The position numbers and the translations under genes are program-made. Positions 1-7,561 of a DNA stretch of 42,933 nt are shown here, one piece after another. Where the stretch lies: NCBI GenBank assembly GCA_900541885.1, contig UQKW01000018.1, positions 1-42,933 of the forward strand. The letters are read 5' to 3'. The notes beneath the pieces are model-generated. The model had not been told where the DNA came from, searched no databases, and saw nothing but the letters and a program-made list of their open reading frames with translations. This DNA is from an uncultured Collinsella sp. Its GTDB lineage: Bacteria; Actinomycetota; Coriobacteriia; Coriobacteriales; Coriobacteriaceae. The first letter of the stretch is position 1; every line of letters starts with the position of its first letter.

Positions 1-70
1 GGGTCAGCCCGTGGGAGGCCAGGGCGCCGCTGACCGGTGGACGGCACCGAGCCGTGCGCTTGAACTTAGA
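1..70. other. Left-edge sequence, unassigned
   Basis: This GC-rich stretch precedes the terminator at 72-101. One forward frame has a stop at 31-33, so it could be the tail of an upstream gene; the other two frames run into the terminator. A small hairpin (GGCAC/GTGCC-like, about 48-63) is visible. It does not match the 3' ends of tmRNA, RNase P RNA, SRP RNA or 5S rRNA as I remember them. No product is assigned. Confidence 0.3.
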
Positions 71-71
71 A

Positions 72-101
72 GGGGGAGGCCTCGCGGCCTCCCCCTTTTT
101 T
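72..101 (+). terminator. Strong intrinsic terminator of the upstream unit
   Basis: A perfect 10-bp GC-rich stem (72-81 with 86-95), a 4-nt TCGC loop and six T residues (96-101). It closes whatever transcript enters from the left and insulates the acpS operon. Confidence 0.9.
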
Positions 102-151
102 GCGTTTACGGGTTTTTGTCTCACATAGTGGCTGTGTTTTATAACCCTCGT

Positions 152-181
152 TTGTCGCATCTTCTGTGAACGGGCTACAAT
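152..181 (+). promoter_or_regulatory. Candidate promoter of the acpS-tsaBD operon
   Basis: A TACAAT -10 box at 176-181 lies 18 nt downstream of TTGTCG (152-157). The position between the terminator at 72-101 and the acpS start makes it the natural promoter for the six-gene operon. No upstream regulator site stands out. Confidence 0.5.
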
Positions 182-210
182 AACTTAGTCTGTGCGATAT
201 GGAGGTGAAC

Positions 211-750
211 ATGGCTGAAGCTGGTATCGGCGTTGATATCGTCGAGATTTCCCGCATGAAATCAATTCTTGAAAAGACGCCGTCGTTTGCTCGGCGTGTG
301 TTTACCGAAGAAGAGCGTGCGTATTGCGATGCATCATCGCGTCCCGCTGCTCACTATGCGAGTCGCTTTGCTTCGCGCGAGGCGGTGCTTAAAGCTCTCG
401 GCACGGGTTTTAGTCAAGGCGTGGGTCGCAAGGATGTTTCGGTAACGCGTGATAAACTCGGCAAACCGAAGGCGCTGCTTTCGGGCCGTGCTCTCGAGAT
501 CGCTCAAGAACTGGGTGTTGTTGAGGTCGCTCTTTCCATTACGCTTACGGGAGACTTGGCCGTTGCGAATGCCATCGCGATTACCGAAGATGCTCGACCT
601 AAGCCAAAAGATGAAAAACTGAGCACCAAGAAACGCGTTGCGCAGACATTTAAAGAGGCTCGCTCTGTTTTAGATGAGCTTGAGCAGCTGCAGAATTCAG
701 CATTGACGGAGCACCTGGGCGATGCTTCGCAAGATACGCTAGGAGCATAG
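211..750 (+). CDS. acpS: Holo-[acyl-carrier-protein] synthase AcpS with C-terminal extension
   Basis: AcpS moves 4'-phosphopantetheine from coenzyme A to the conserved serine of acyl carrier protein, activating it for fatty acid synthesis in the cytosol. Residues 3-15 carry the family start GIGVDIVEISRM with the Mg-binding Asp, and SRFASREAVLKALGTGF near residues 50-65 holds the catalytic Glu/Lys signature. The start at 211 is chosen over an in-frame ATG at 199 because GGAGGTG (201-207) sits just ahead of it. At 179 residues it is longer than the usual 120-130: about 55 charged residues follow the folded core (rich in K, E, Q, S), apparently not part of the enzyme fold. It is first in a tight operon; nnr begins on the next base after its stop. 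Confidence 0.93.
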   Translation: MAEAGIGVDIVEISRMKSILEKTPSFARRVFTEEERAYCDASSRPAAHYASRFASREAVLKALGTGFSQGVGRKDVSVTRDKLGKPKALLSGRALEIAQELGVVEVALSITLTGDLAVANAIAITEDARPKPKDEKLSTKKRVAQTFKEARSVLDELEQLQNSALTEHLGDASQDTLGA

Positions 751-2367
751 ATGAAACCGGTTTTGAGTACCGAAGAAGTCGTTCGTCTCGAGGATATCAT
801 CGAACGAGAAGGGACTTCGAAGGCCGAGCTTATGGAGCTGGCGGGTGAGTTTGCCGCCAACGAGGTCTTGAAGCTCAATCCCGATCGGGTTCTCGTTCTG
901 GTCGGTTTTGGTAATAATGGCGGCGACGGTTGGGTTGCCGCCGATATCCTGAGCCATAAGGGTGTGGACGTGGATATCGTTTCTCCGGTTGAGCCGGATG
1001 AGATTCCTGCTGCTCTGGCACGTCATGTTGCTCGTCGTACGGCCGGCCGCGATGTGCACGTTTGCGTCGGCCCCTCGCGTGATGAACTCGAGGTTTTGAT
1101 CGATAAGGCCGATGTTGTTGTCGATGCCATTTTTGGTACCGGTTTCCACGGGAATCTGCGTGCGCCGTTCTCCATTTGGATTCCTACGGTCAATGAATGC
1201 GCCGATTGTGTCGTATCCATTGATGTCCCCTCGGGCCTGAATGCCGAGACGGGCGTTGTTGATGACGACTGCATTCGTGCCGAGCATACGGTGACGATGA
1301 TTGCGCCCAAGATTGGTCTGTATAGCGCTGATGGCCCTGAGTATGCTGGCGATTTGATCTGCGGCAATCTTTACGACCGTCTTGACGAGGTCATCGATGA
1401 TGTCGACCACGCCGCCGAGATTGTCGAGCCCGGTGACTTAGTTGATTACTTTGCTCCACTACCTACGAATATCGATAAGTATTCCCGTGGCTCTGTGCTT
1501 ATTGTCGCCGGATCTGCGCAATATCCTGGTGCTGCCATTATGGCGGCCAAGTCTGCAGCTCGCGCGGGTGCTGGTTACGTGGCAGTCGCGGCTCCTGACG
1601 CCTGCGCCAATCTTATTCGCATGGCACTTCCTTCGATTCCCGTCTTTGCTATTCCGTCTGATTCCCGCGGCTCCTTTGGCGCCGCTGCGCGCATGACGGT
1701 GTGCGAGATTGCAAAGAAGTACAGCTGTGTACTGTGCGGTCCCGGTATGACGACATCTGCCGGCGCTATGCAGGTGGTTTCGGGCTTGCTCGAGCTTGAT
1801 GTGCCGCTTATCTTGGACGCCGATGCACTCAACTGCCTTGCTAAGATTGCCATTGACGGTATTGATAGTAATCCCGAGATGTATCGTCGCGAGCAGCCGT
1901 TGGTTATGACGCCGCACTATCGTGAGCTTTCGCGTCTGGTTGCCGGCGACGAGGTGAACGACCTTGGTACCGCGATTGCGGCCGCGCAGAAGGTTGTCTG
2001 GGCTGCAGGCTCCGACAATCTGGTGGTCATTGCCAAGGGGCCGACGACGGCTATCTGTGGCGTTGAGCGTGTGCTGCTGCCGCTCTCGGGTCCGGCTTCT
2101 CTGGCAACTGCCGGTTCGGGTGATGTTCTCGCGGGTATTTTGGCCGGCACGCTTGCCACCATGCGCGACGAGATGGATCGTTGGGAGTTGCTGTATTCGT
2201 ACGCCGTCGCACTTCACAGCTACGCCGGTTTTGCTGCGGCGACGGAGTATGGTGAGAAGAGCGTCATCGCGACCGATCTTATCGACTTGATCGGTCCTGC
2301 CATGGAACTGGCGGCAAAGGATGCGCTCGAAGATCTGGGAATCATGGACGAAGGGTCGGATGACTAA
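751..2367 (+). CDS. nnr: Bifunctional NAD(P)H-hydrate epimerase / ADP-dependent dehydratase
   Basis: This repairs damaged nicotinamide cofactors: the N-terminal YjeF_N half epimerises R- and S-NAD(P)HX, and the C-terminal ribokinase-like half dehydrates the S form using ADP. In the N-terminal half, GFGNNGGDGW (about 51-60), DAIFGTGFHG (about 125) and SIDVPSGLNA (about 155) are visible. In the C-terminal half, GSAQYPGAAIMAAK (near 255), LILDADALN, TPHYRELSRL and AGSGDVLAGILAG (near 455, catalytic Asp) are visible. Its 538 residues match a complete fusion. The ATG at 751 follows AGGAG at 741-745, and the acpS stop is directly adjacent (748-750). Confidence 0.95.
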   Translation: MKPVLSTEEVVRLEDIIEREGTSKAELMELAGEFAANEVLKLNPDRVLVLVGFGNNGGDGWVAADILSHKGVDVDIVSPVEPDEIPAALARHVARRTAGRDVHVCVGPSRDELEVLIDKADVVVDAIFGTGFHGNLRAPFSIWIPTVNECADCVVSIDVPSGLNAETGVVDDDCIRAEHTVTMIAPKIGLYSADGPEYAGDLICGNLYDRLDEVIDDVDHAAEIVEPGDLVDYFAPLPTNIDKYSRGSVLIVAGSAQYPGAAIMAAKSAARAGAGYVAVAAPDACANLIRMALPSIPVFAIPSDSRGSFGAAARMTVCEIAKKYSCVLCGPGMTTSAGAMQVVSGLLELDVPLILDADALNCLAKIAIDGIDSNPEMYRREQPLVMTPHYRELSRLVAGDEVNDLGTAIAAAQKVVWAAGSDNLVVIAKGPTTAICGVERVLLPLSGPASLATAGSGDVLAGILAGTLATMRDEMDRWELLYSYAVALHSYAGFAAATEYGEKSVIATDLIDLIGPAMELAAKDALEDLGIMDEGSDD

Positions 2368-2369
2368 TC

Positions 2370-3515
2370 ATGAATAAAGCCGATTTGACGCGCTGGTCCT
2401 GGGTCGAGATCGACCGCGGGGCGCTCCGTCGCAACACGAGGGCCTATAAGAACTTGCTGAATCCACGTCAGCGCCTGTGCTGCGTGGTCAAGGCCGATGC
2501 TTATGGTCATGGAGCTGTTGAGTGCGCCAAGATCATGTATTCGGCCGGTGCCGACATGTTTGCCGTGGCGACGGTTAACGAGGGCGTTGAGCTCCGACAG
2601 GGCGGGATAACGAAACCCATCCTCATCCTAAGCGAGCCGCCTATCGAGGCCATTCCGACGTTGCTCGAGTTTGATATCATGCCCTCGGTCTATACGTCTG
2701 ACTTTGCTCTTGCGTATGGCGAATGTGCCGTCGCGGCGGGCAAGGTGGGCAAGTATCATCTCGCCATCGAGACGGGCATGAACCGCATCGGCGTACATTA
2801 CACGCAGGTGCTCGACTTTGTCCGCGGTATAAATTTCCATCGCGGTATTCAGTGCGACGGCGTATTTACGCACTTCGCCACGGCCGATGAACCTTCGGGC
2901 TGGGACTACAAGCTGCAGTGTCAGCGCTTTACCGAGGCCGTTCAGGCCATTAAGGATGCGGGTTTTGAGTGCGGTATCGTGCACTGCGCCAACACGCCGT
3001 CCTCGATGCTCGACCCCTCGATGCATTTTGATATGATCCGCGCCGGCATTGGCTTGTATGGCATGCAGCCGTGCGAGCTGAGTGGCCGCGTGATGCAGCT
3101 TGATCCCGTTATGAGCGTCCATGCGCGTGTGACGCGCGTGGCACACCCTGCGATGGGTGAGGGCGTGGGCTACGGTTTTACCTACCGCGTACCGCGTACG
3201 CGCGTTCAGATCTGCACGCTGCCGATCGGTTATGCCGATGGCCTATCGCGTACGCTTTCCAATCGTATGGATGTGCTGTATCGCGGCGAGCGTGTGCATC
3301 AGGTTGGCAATATCTGCATGGACCAGTTTATGGTCGCCATTCAGTCCAACCCGGCACACGAGATTCCCGAGGCCGAGTATGGTGACGAGATGATCATTGT
3401 CGGCCGCGATGGCGATGCCGAGATCACTATGGACGAGATGGCCCGACTGCGCGGAACGATTAACTACGAGGTCGCCTGCGGCTTTGGCATGCGTCTCGAC
3501 AAGGTCTACGTGTAG
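2370..3515 (+). CDS. alr: Alanine racemase
   Basis: A PLP enzyme interconverting L- and D-alanine, supplying D-Ala for peptidoglycan. The N-terminal barrel has VVKADAYGHG with the PLP lysine at K41. GVGYGFTYRV near residue 267 supplies the second catalytic tyrosine, and GNICMDQFMV and VGRDGD follow in the C-terminal beta domain. At 381 residues it has the normal length. The ATG lies 2 nt after the nnr stop without a clear Shine-Dalgarno sequence, so translation is probably coupled to nnr. Confidence 0.96.
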   Translation: MNKADLTRWSWVEIDRGALRRNTRAYKNLLNPRQRLCCVVKADAYGHGAVECAKIMYSAGADMFAVATVNEGVELRQGGITKPILILSEPPIEAIPTLLEFDIMPSVYTSDFALAYGECAVAAGKVGKYHLAIETGMNRIGVHYTQVLDFVRGINFHRGIQCDGVFTHFATADEPSGWDYKLQCQRFTEAVQAIKDAGFECGIVHCANTPSSMLDPSMHFDMIRAGIGLYGMQPCELSGRVMQLDPVMSVHARVTRVAHPAMGEGVGYGFTYRVPRTRVQICTLPIGYADGLSRTLSNRMDVLYRGERVHQVGNICMDQFMVAIQSNPAHEIPEAEYGDEMIIVGRDGDAEITMDEMARLRGTINYEVACGFGMRLDKVYV

Positions 3516-3523
3516 GAGCCGCT

Positions 3524-4144
3524 ATGGGCGTCATGCACATCCCCGGCCATACCCATCAGGCACCACGTGAGGTCGCACTCGAGGAAATTGAGGCCGTTCT
3601 GGGCGATTGTCACCTCTGCCAGCTCTACCAGTCGCGTCACAATATCGTGTTTGGCGTGGGAAACCCCCGCGCTCGCGTGATGTTTATTGGTGAGGCGCCG
3701 GGCCGCAATGAGGATTTGCAGGGCGAGCCCTTTGTGGGGGCGGCAGGCGAGGACCTCAACGGCATTTTGTCGCTGGCGGGCCTCAAACGCGAAGACGTCT
3801 ACATTGCCAACGTGCTTAAGTGCCGCCCGCCGGGAAACCGCAATCCGCGTCCCGAGGAAGTGTTGGCTTGCTCGCCGTTTTTGCGTGAGCAGATTCGAAG
3901 CATCTGGCCCGATATTATCGTGACGCTCGGCAACCCCGCGACGCACTTTGTGCTTAAGACCGAGATTGGCATTACTAAGCTGCGCGGCAGGTTCCACCAG
4001 ATGGGGCATTTTGTAGTAATGCCCACGTTCCATCCGGCAGCAGCGCTGCGCAATCCGGCGTGGCAGGAGCTGCTGGAGGAAGACTTTAAGATGCTGGGCG
4101 ACTATCTGGAGCGACATCCCGCACCAGAGGACGTCTCGGAATAA
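3524..4144 (+). CDS. Family 4 (type a) uracil-DNA glycosylase, iron-sulfur
   Basis: This removes uracil from DNA to start base-excision repair. Four cysteines at C29, C32, C100 and C116 fit the 4Fe-4S cluster of family 4 enzymes. GEAPGRNEDLQGEPFVGAAG (56-75) is the active-site motif A, and PTFHPAAALRNP near 167-178 is the DNA-intercalation motif. At 206 residues it has the usual length. The start has TAGGAG (3513-3518) overlapping the alr stop. Its place between cell-wall and tRNA-modification genes looks like operon packing, not pathway linkage. Confidence 0.93.
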   Translation: MGVMHIPGHTHQAPREVALEEIEAVLGDCHLCQLYQSRHNIVFGVGNPRARVMFIGEAPGRNEDLQGEPFVGAAGEDLNGILSLAGLKREDVYIANVLKCRPPGNRNPRPEEVLACSPFLREQIRSIWPDIIVTLGNPATHFVLKTEIGITKLRGRFHQMGHFVVMPTFHPAAALRNPAWQELLEEDFKMLGDYLERHPAPEDVSE

Positions 4145-4156
4145 TAAGGAGCATAT

Positions 4157-4663
4157 ATGTCCCTGGAGCGCCTGGGGGTAGGTACTTACAAAACGACTTG
4201 CGCTGCCGATACGGAGTACTTTGGCGAGCTAATTGCACCGTGCCTTGAGGACGGCGATGTGCTCATCCTGACCGGTGGCCTGGGAGTGGGCAAAACTCAC
4301 TTTACCAAGGGCGTCTCGCGCGGGCTGGGCGATGGGCATATGGTTACGAGCCCTACGTTTGCGCTCATGGCCGTTCACGATCAAGGTCGTATTCCGCTGT
4401 TTCACTTTGATCTATACCGCCTGGAGCATGCCTACGAGCTCGAGGATACGGGCATTTTCGATGTGCTGGGCTATGAGGGTGCTTGCCTGCTGGAATGGGG
4501 CGAACAATTCCAGGACGAGCTGACGGATGAGTATCTTTCGGTGACGCTCAAGCGTGATGAGGGCGACAGCGATGTGCGAACGATAACGCTTGAGGCGCAC
4601 GGTGACCGCGCAATGGAGCTTTCCCATTTGATTGATAGGGCTGTACAAGATGAGCTTGCATAA
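4157..4663 (+). CDS. tsaE: tRNA t6A biosynthesis ATPase TsaE
   Basis: TsaE is the ATPase that resets the TsaB-TsaD complex during N6-threonylcarbamoyladenosine synthesis at tRNA position 37. It shows a Walker A motif GGLGVGKTHF (about 41-50), SPTFAL shortly after, and FHFDLYRL and LLEWGEQF typical of the family. At 168 residues it is close to family length. AAGGAG at 4146-4151 supports the ATG at 4157. The next gene (TsaB-RimI-TsaD) starts inside its last codons, overlapping by 14 nt, so its partner proteins are translationally coupled to it. Confidence 0.95.
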   Translation: MSLERLGVGTYKTTCAADTEYFGELIAPCLEDGDVLILTGGLGVGKTHFTKGVSRGLGDGHMVTSPTFALMAVHDQGRIPLFHFDLYRLEHAYELEDTGIFDVLGYEGACLLEWGEQFQDELTDEYLSVTLKRDEGDSDVRTITLEAHGDRAMELSHLIDRAVQDELA

Positions 4664-7034
4664 CGACAACGCGCTGGTGGTGGCGCTCGATACCTCGACC
4701 GACATGCTTGCCTGCGCGGCAAGCTGGATTGATGGGCAGACGGGCGAGACGAAGCTCGTGAGTGGCGACCACATGTGTCGCCGTCACGCCAACGTTGAGC
4801 TCGTGAATACCGTTGATGGCGTGCTGGCTCAAGCCGGTCTGGATCGCAGCGATGTTGGTTGCTATGTGGTCGGCCGCGGCCCGGGGTCCTTTACGGGTGT
4901 GCGCATCGGCATCTCCACTGCCAAGGGCCTCGCGCGTGGTGCCAATGTTCCGCTGCTGGGCGTGTCGACGCTCGACGCTTGCGCTTGGACGGCGTGGAAG
5001 GCTGGCGTGCGCGGCAAGCTTGGTATCTTGGCCGATGCTATGCGCGGTGAGGTATATCCGGCGCTGTATATGCTGGTTGATGAGGGTCCCGAGCGTCAAT
5101 TTGAGCGCGAACACGTGGTCAAGGCCGCCGTGGCGCTCGATGAGTGGCGCCGAGCAGCGGACTGGGACCAGGTTCAGCTGACCGGTGACGGTCTCGTGCG
5201 CTATGGCAAGCTGCTGGGTGAGGACGAGACCGCCCGCTGCGTGGAGCGCGACCTGTGGTGGCCTTCGGGCGAGGGCTTGCTGCTCGCGCACGCTGCGGGT
5301 GACGGCGATCCGGCCCGCGTCCTGCCGATTTACACGCGCCTTTCGGATGCCGAGGAAAACGAGCGCAAGCGTCTTGGTCTTGCCGAGAGTGCGCAGAGCG
5401 GAATTACGGGCGTTGCCGATGAGCTCGCCGGTCGTCATCTGCAGTTCCGTCCCATGGGCGCGGCGGATGCCGAGGGCGCGAGCGCGCTGGAGGCTGCCTG
5501 CTTTGAAGGTGCCGGACACGAGGCGTGGACGCCGGGCATGTTCCTGTCCGAACTGGGCGAGGACGTCGCTGCGCCGCGTAGTTGGTGGGTGGCACACGAC
5601 GACGGCAAGCTACTGGGCCTTGCCGGCGGTATGGTCGTGGACGGTGATGTGCAGATTCTGGATGTCGCCGTCGACCCGGCACATCGCCGTGAGGGCATTG
5701 CCCGCAAGCTGCTGTCGCATGTGAGCTATGATGCCCAGATGCTCGGCTGCACCACGGCTTCGCTCGAGGTCGAGGACGGCAACGAGGGAGCGATTGCGCT
5801 CTATAACGCTCTGGGCTTTACCGAGGCTGGCCGTCGCCGCGGCTACTATGGTGCCGGCAAGGACGCCATCGTCATGACGGCCCCGCTGCCCCTGGTGCTT
5901 CCGGTCGACAATGCTTCGCCCGAGCCGACGGCGGCAGAGCAGCGCGTGTGGCCGCTGCCTGCGCCTGGGCGCTCCGAGGGGGAGCGTGCCGAAATTGAGC
6001 GCCGCCGCCTAGTGCTCGCTATCGAGAGCTCCTGCGACGAGACGGCCGTGGCGATTATCGATGCGGATGGCAATATGCTGGCCAACCAGGTGTCGACGCA
6101 GATTGATTTTCACGCCCGCTTTGGCGGCGTGGTGCCCGAGATCGCCTCGCGCAAACACGTCGAGGTGATTGTGAGTGTCGTGGATGCGGCGCTCGAGGAT
6201 GCCGCAGCATCGCTTGGTCTTGAGGATGGAGCCATTGCCCCCAGCGAGCTTGCCGCCGTGGGCGTGACACAGGGTCCGGGCCTGGTGGGCGCGCTCGTGG
6301 TTGGCGTCGCCTTCGCCAAGGGCTTTGCCTACGCTGCTGGCAAGCCGCTCGTGTGCGTCAACCATCTTGAGGGTCATCTGTTTGCCAACTTGCTGGCGCA
6401 GCCCGACCTCAAGCCGCCGTTCATCTTCACGCTTGTCTCGGGCGGGCACACCATGCTCGTGCACGTGAAGGCATGGGGCGACTACGAGGTACTTGGTGAG
6501 ACACTCGATGATGCTGTGGGCGAGGCCTTCGACAAGGTAGCCAAGGCGTTGGGTCTGGGCTATCCCGGTGGCCCCATCATTTCCAAGCTGGCCGAGACGG
6601 GCAACCCCAAGGCGATCGATTTCCCCCGTGCGCTTAACAGCAGGGGAGACTATCGCTTCTCGCTTTCGGGCCTTAAAACCGCTGTGACGCTCTACATTGA
6701 ACAGGAGACCAAGGCCGGGCGCACGATTCACCTGCCCGATCTGGCGGCTTCGTTTGAGGCGGCTGTCTTTGACGTGCAGTACAAGAAGGCCAAAAACGCA
6801 TTGCACGCTACCGGATGTAAGGAATACTGCATCGGCGGCGGCGTCTCGGCCAACCCGCATCTGCGCGAGATGATGATCAAGAAGCTTGGACGTCAGGGGA
6901 TTCGCGTAACGGTGCCGCCCTTGTCTGCCTGTACCGATAACGCAGCCATGATCGCGGAGGTCGCCCGCCGTAAATTCGACCGAGGTGAAATCTCGCCGTT
7001 CGACGTCGACGCCGATCCGAACATGACGCTGTAG
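4650..7034 (+). CDS. tsaD: TsaB-RimI-TsaD triple fusion (t6A37 synthesis plus N-acetyltransferase)
   Basis: One 794-residue reading frame carries three normally separate proteins. Residues about 1-230 are TsaB (ALDTSTDMLACAAS at the start, GRGPGSFTGVRIGISTAKGL near 65-85). Residues about 255-405 are a GNAT acetyltransferase of RimI type (VDPAHRREGIARKLL acetyl-CoA loop near 341, LGFTEAGRRRGYY). Residues about 450-794 are TsaD (LAIESSCDETAVAI near 455, metal-binding HLEGH near 572, FTLVSGGHTMLV). TsaB-TsaD perform the threonylcarbamoyl transfer, and RimI acetylates protein N-termini. The ATG at 4650 overlaps tsaE by 14 nt; an in-frame TTG at 4632 is less likely. No internal stop or frameshift was seen. 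Confidence 0.93.
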   Translation: MSLHNDNALVVALDTSTDMLACAASWIDGQTGETKLVSGDHMCRRHANVELVNTVDGVLAQAGLDRSDVGCYVVGRGPGSFTGVRIGISTAKGLARGANVPLLGVSTLDACAWTAWKAGVRGKLGILADAMRGEVYPALYMLVDEGPERQFEREHVVKAAVALDEWRRAADWDQVQLTGDGLVRYGKLLGEDETARCVERDLWWPSGEGLLLAHAAGDGDPARVLPIYTRLSDAEENERKRLGLAESAQSGITGVADELAGRHLQFRPMGAADAEGASALEAACFEGAGHEAWTPGMFLSELGEDVAAPRSWWVAHDDGKLLGLAGGMVVDGDVQILDVAVDPAHRREGIARKLLSHVSYDAQMLGCTTASLEVEDGNEGAIALYNALGFTEAGRRRGYYGAGKDAIVMTAPLPLVLPVDNASPEPTAAEQRVWPLPAPGRSEGERAEIERRRLVLAIESSCDETAVAIIDADGNMLANQVSTQIDFHARFGGVVPEIASRKHVEVIVSVVDAALEDAAASLGLEDGAIAPSELAAVGVTQGPGLVGALVVGVAFAKGFAYAAGKPLVCVNHLEGHLFANLLAQPDLKPPFIFTLVSGGHTMLVHVKAWGDYEVLGETLDDAVGEAFDKVAKALGLGYPGGPIISKLAETGNPKAIDFPRALNSRGDYRFSLSGLKTAVTLYIEQETKAGRTIHLPDLAASFEAAVFDVQYKKAKNALHATGCKEYCIGGGVSANPHLREMMIKKLGRQGIRVTVPPLSACTDNAAMIAEVARRKFDRGEISPFDVDADPNMTL

Positions 7035-7050
7035 CTGGTACGGCGCGGTC

Positions 7051-7172
7051 CCCGGACGGAGGGGCCGGATATAAGGTTTCCTGCTCTACAGTTCTGCGCA
7101 AGACGAAGGCCACATTAAGTGGCCTTCTTTGCGTGCGGAACTCGCGATGAACTTCGTGCCCCGCCGTCCGGG
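7051..7172. repeat. Palindromic element A (copy 1), downstream of tsaBD
   Basis: A 122-nt element with 15-bp terminal inverted arms (7051-7065 and 7158-7172, one mismatch) surrounding a perfect 9-bp inner hairpin. It starts 17 nt after the tsaBD stop. About 80 nt of its core match, in inverted orientation, the element at 12118-12247. The two copies differ at paired stem positions in a compensatory way. There is no ORF; a non-autonomous mobile repeat or structured terminator is likely. Confidence 0.75.
7105..7130 (+). terminator. Intrinsic terminator of the acpS-tsaBD operon
   Basis: GAAGGCCAC (7105-7113) pairs perfectly with GTGGCCTTC (7119-7127) across an ATTAA loop, followed by TTT. It is the inner hairpin of element A and the first terminator after the operon. 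Confidence 0.65.
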
Positions 7173-7236
7173 AGGACGCCTCTTTATTGATGGGAGGCCT
7201 GATAGGTCGATGGTTCCGTGCCCGGATGCGTCCAAA

Positions 7237-7440
7237 GTGGGACGGGCTTTCCGGATGGGCAGGCTTTCGGAAAATGCATCCCGGAATTTGCGCTCAAAGT
7301 GGGATGCGGTTTCCGGTTGAGGGTCTAAGGGGAAAGTGCGTCCCAGAATCGACGCTTGAAATGGGATGCAGTTTCCCGATGAGGCACTCGACGGAAAATA
7401 CATCCCAGAAATGGCCTTTGAGCTGGGATAAGATTTCCGC
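7237..7440. repeat. 62-nt tandem array B (upstream copy)
   Basis: Three exact 62-nt units start at 7237, 7299 and 7361, and a fourth partial unit starts at 7423. Each unit holds a 14-bp motif (consensus GGGAYGCANTTTCC) and its inverted form. Motif copies start at 7239, 7269, 7301, 7331, 7363, 7393 and 7425, alternating in orientation with steps of 30 and 32 nt. The units are diverged outside the motif. There is no coding potential that would explain the period. Confidence 0.9.
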
Positions 7441-7457
7441 GGCATCTCGGATTCTCA

Positions 7458-7535
7458 AAAATGAGACACGCCGTTGGCGAAAATGAGACACGTGATATCG
7501 GGCATCGGATGTATCATTTGCAAAAATGAGTCCAC
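7458..7535 (+). promoter_or_regulatory. Repeated AAAATGAG operator-like sites and weak promoter before the surface-protein gene
   Basis: AAAATGAGACACG occurs at 7458-7470 and 7480-7492 (22 nt apart), and AAAATGAGTCCAC at 7523-7535 (43 nt further). The spacings are close to two and four helical turns. A TATCAT hexamer at 7512-7517 could be a -10 box with no good -35, which would fit an activated promoter. This is inference from spacing and repetition only. Confidence 0.45.
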
Positions 7536-7561
7536 TCCACTCGAATAAAGCGAGGTCCCTC

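Noticed and set aside
1..70. 3' end of RNase P RNA, tmRNA, SRP RNA or rRNA
   Set aside because: None of the conserved 3' terminal sequences of these RNAs could be recognised; left unassigned.
7237..7440. CRISPR array
   Set aside because: The repeated 14-mer alternates in orientation, spacers are 16-18 nt and similar between units, and there are no cas genes.
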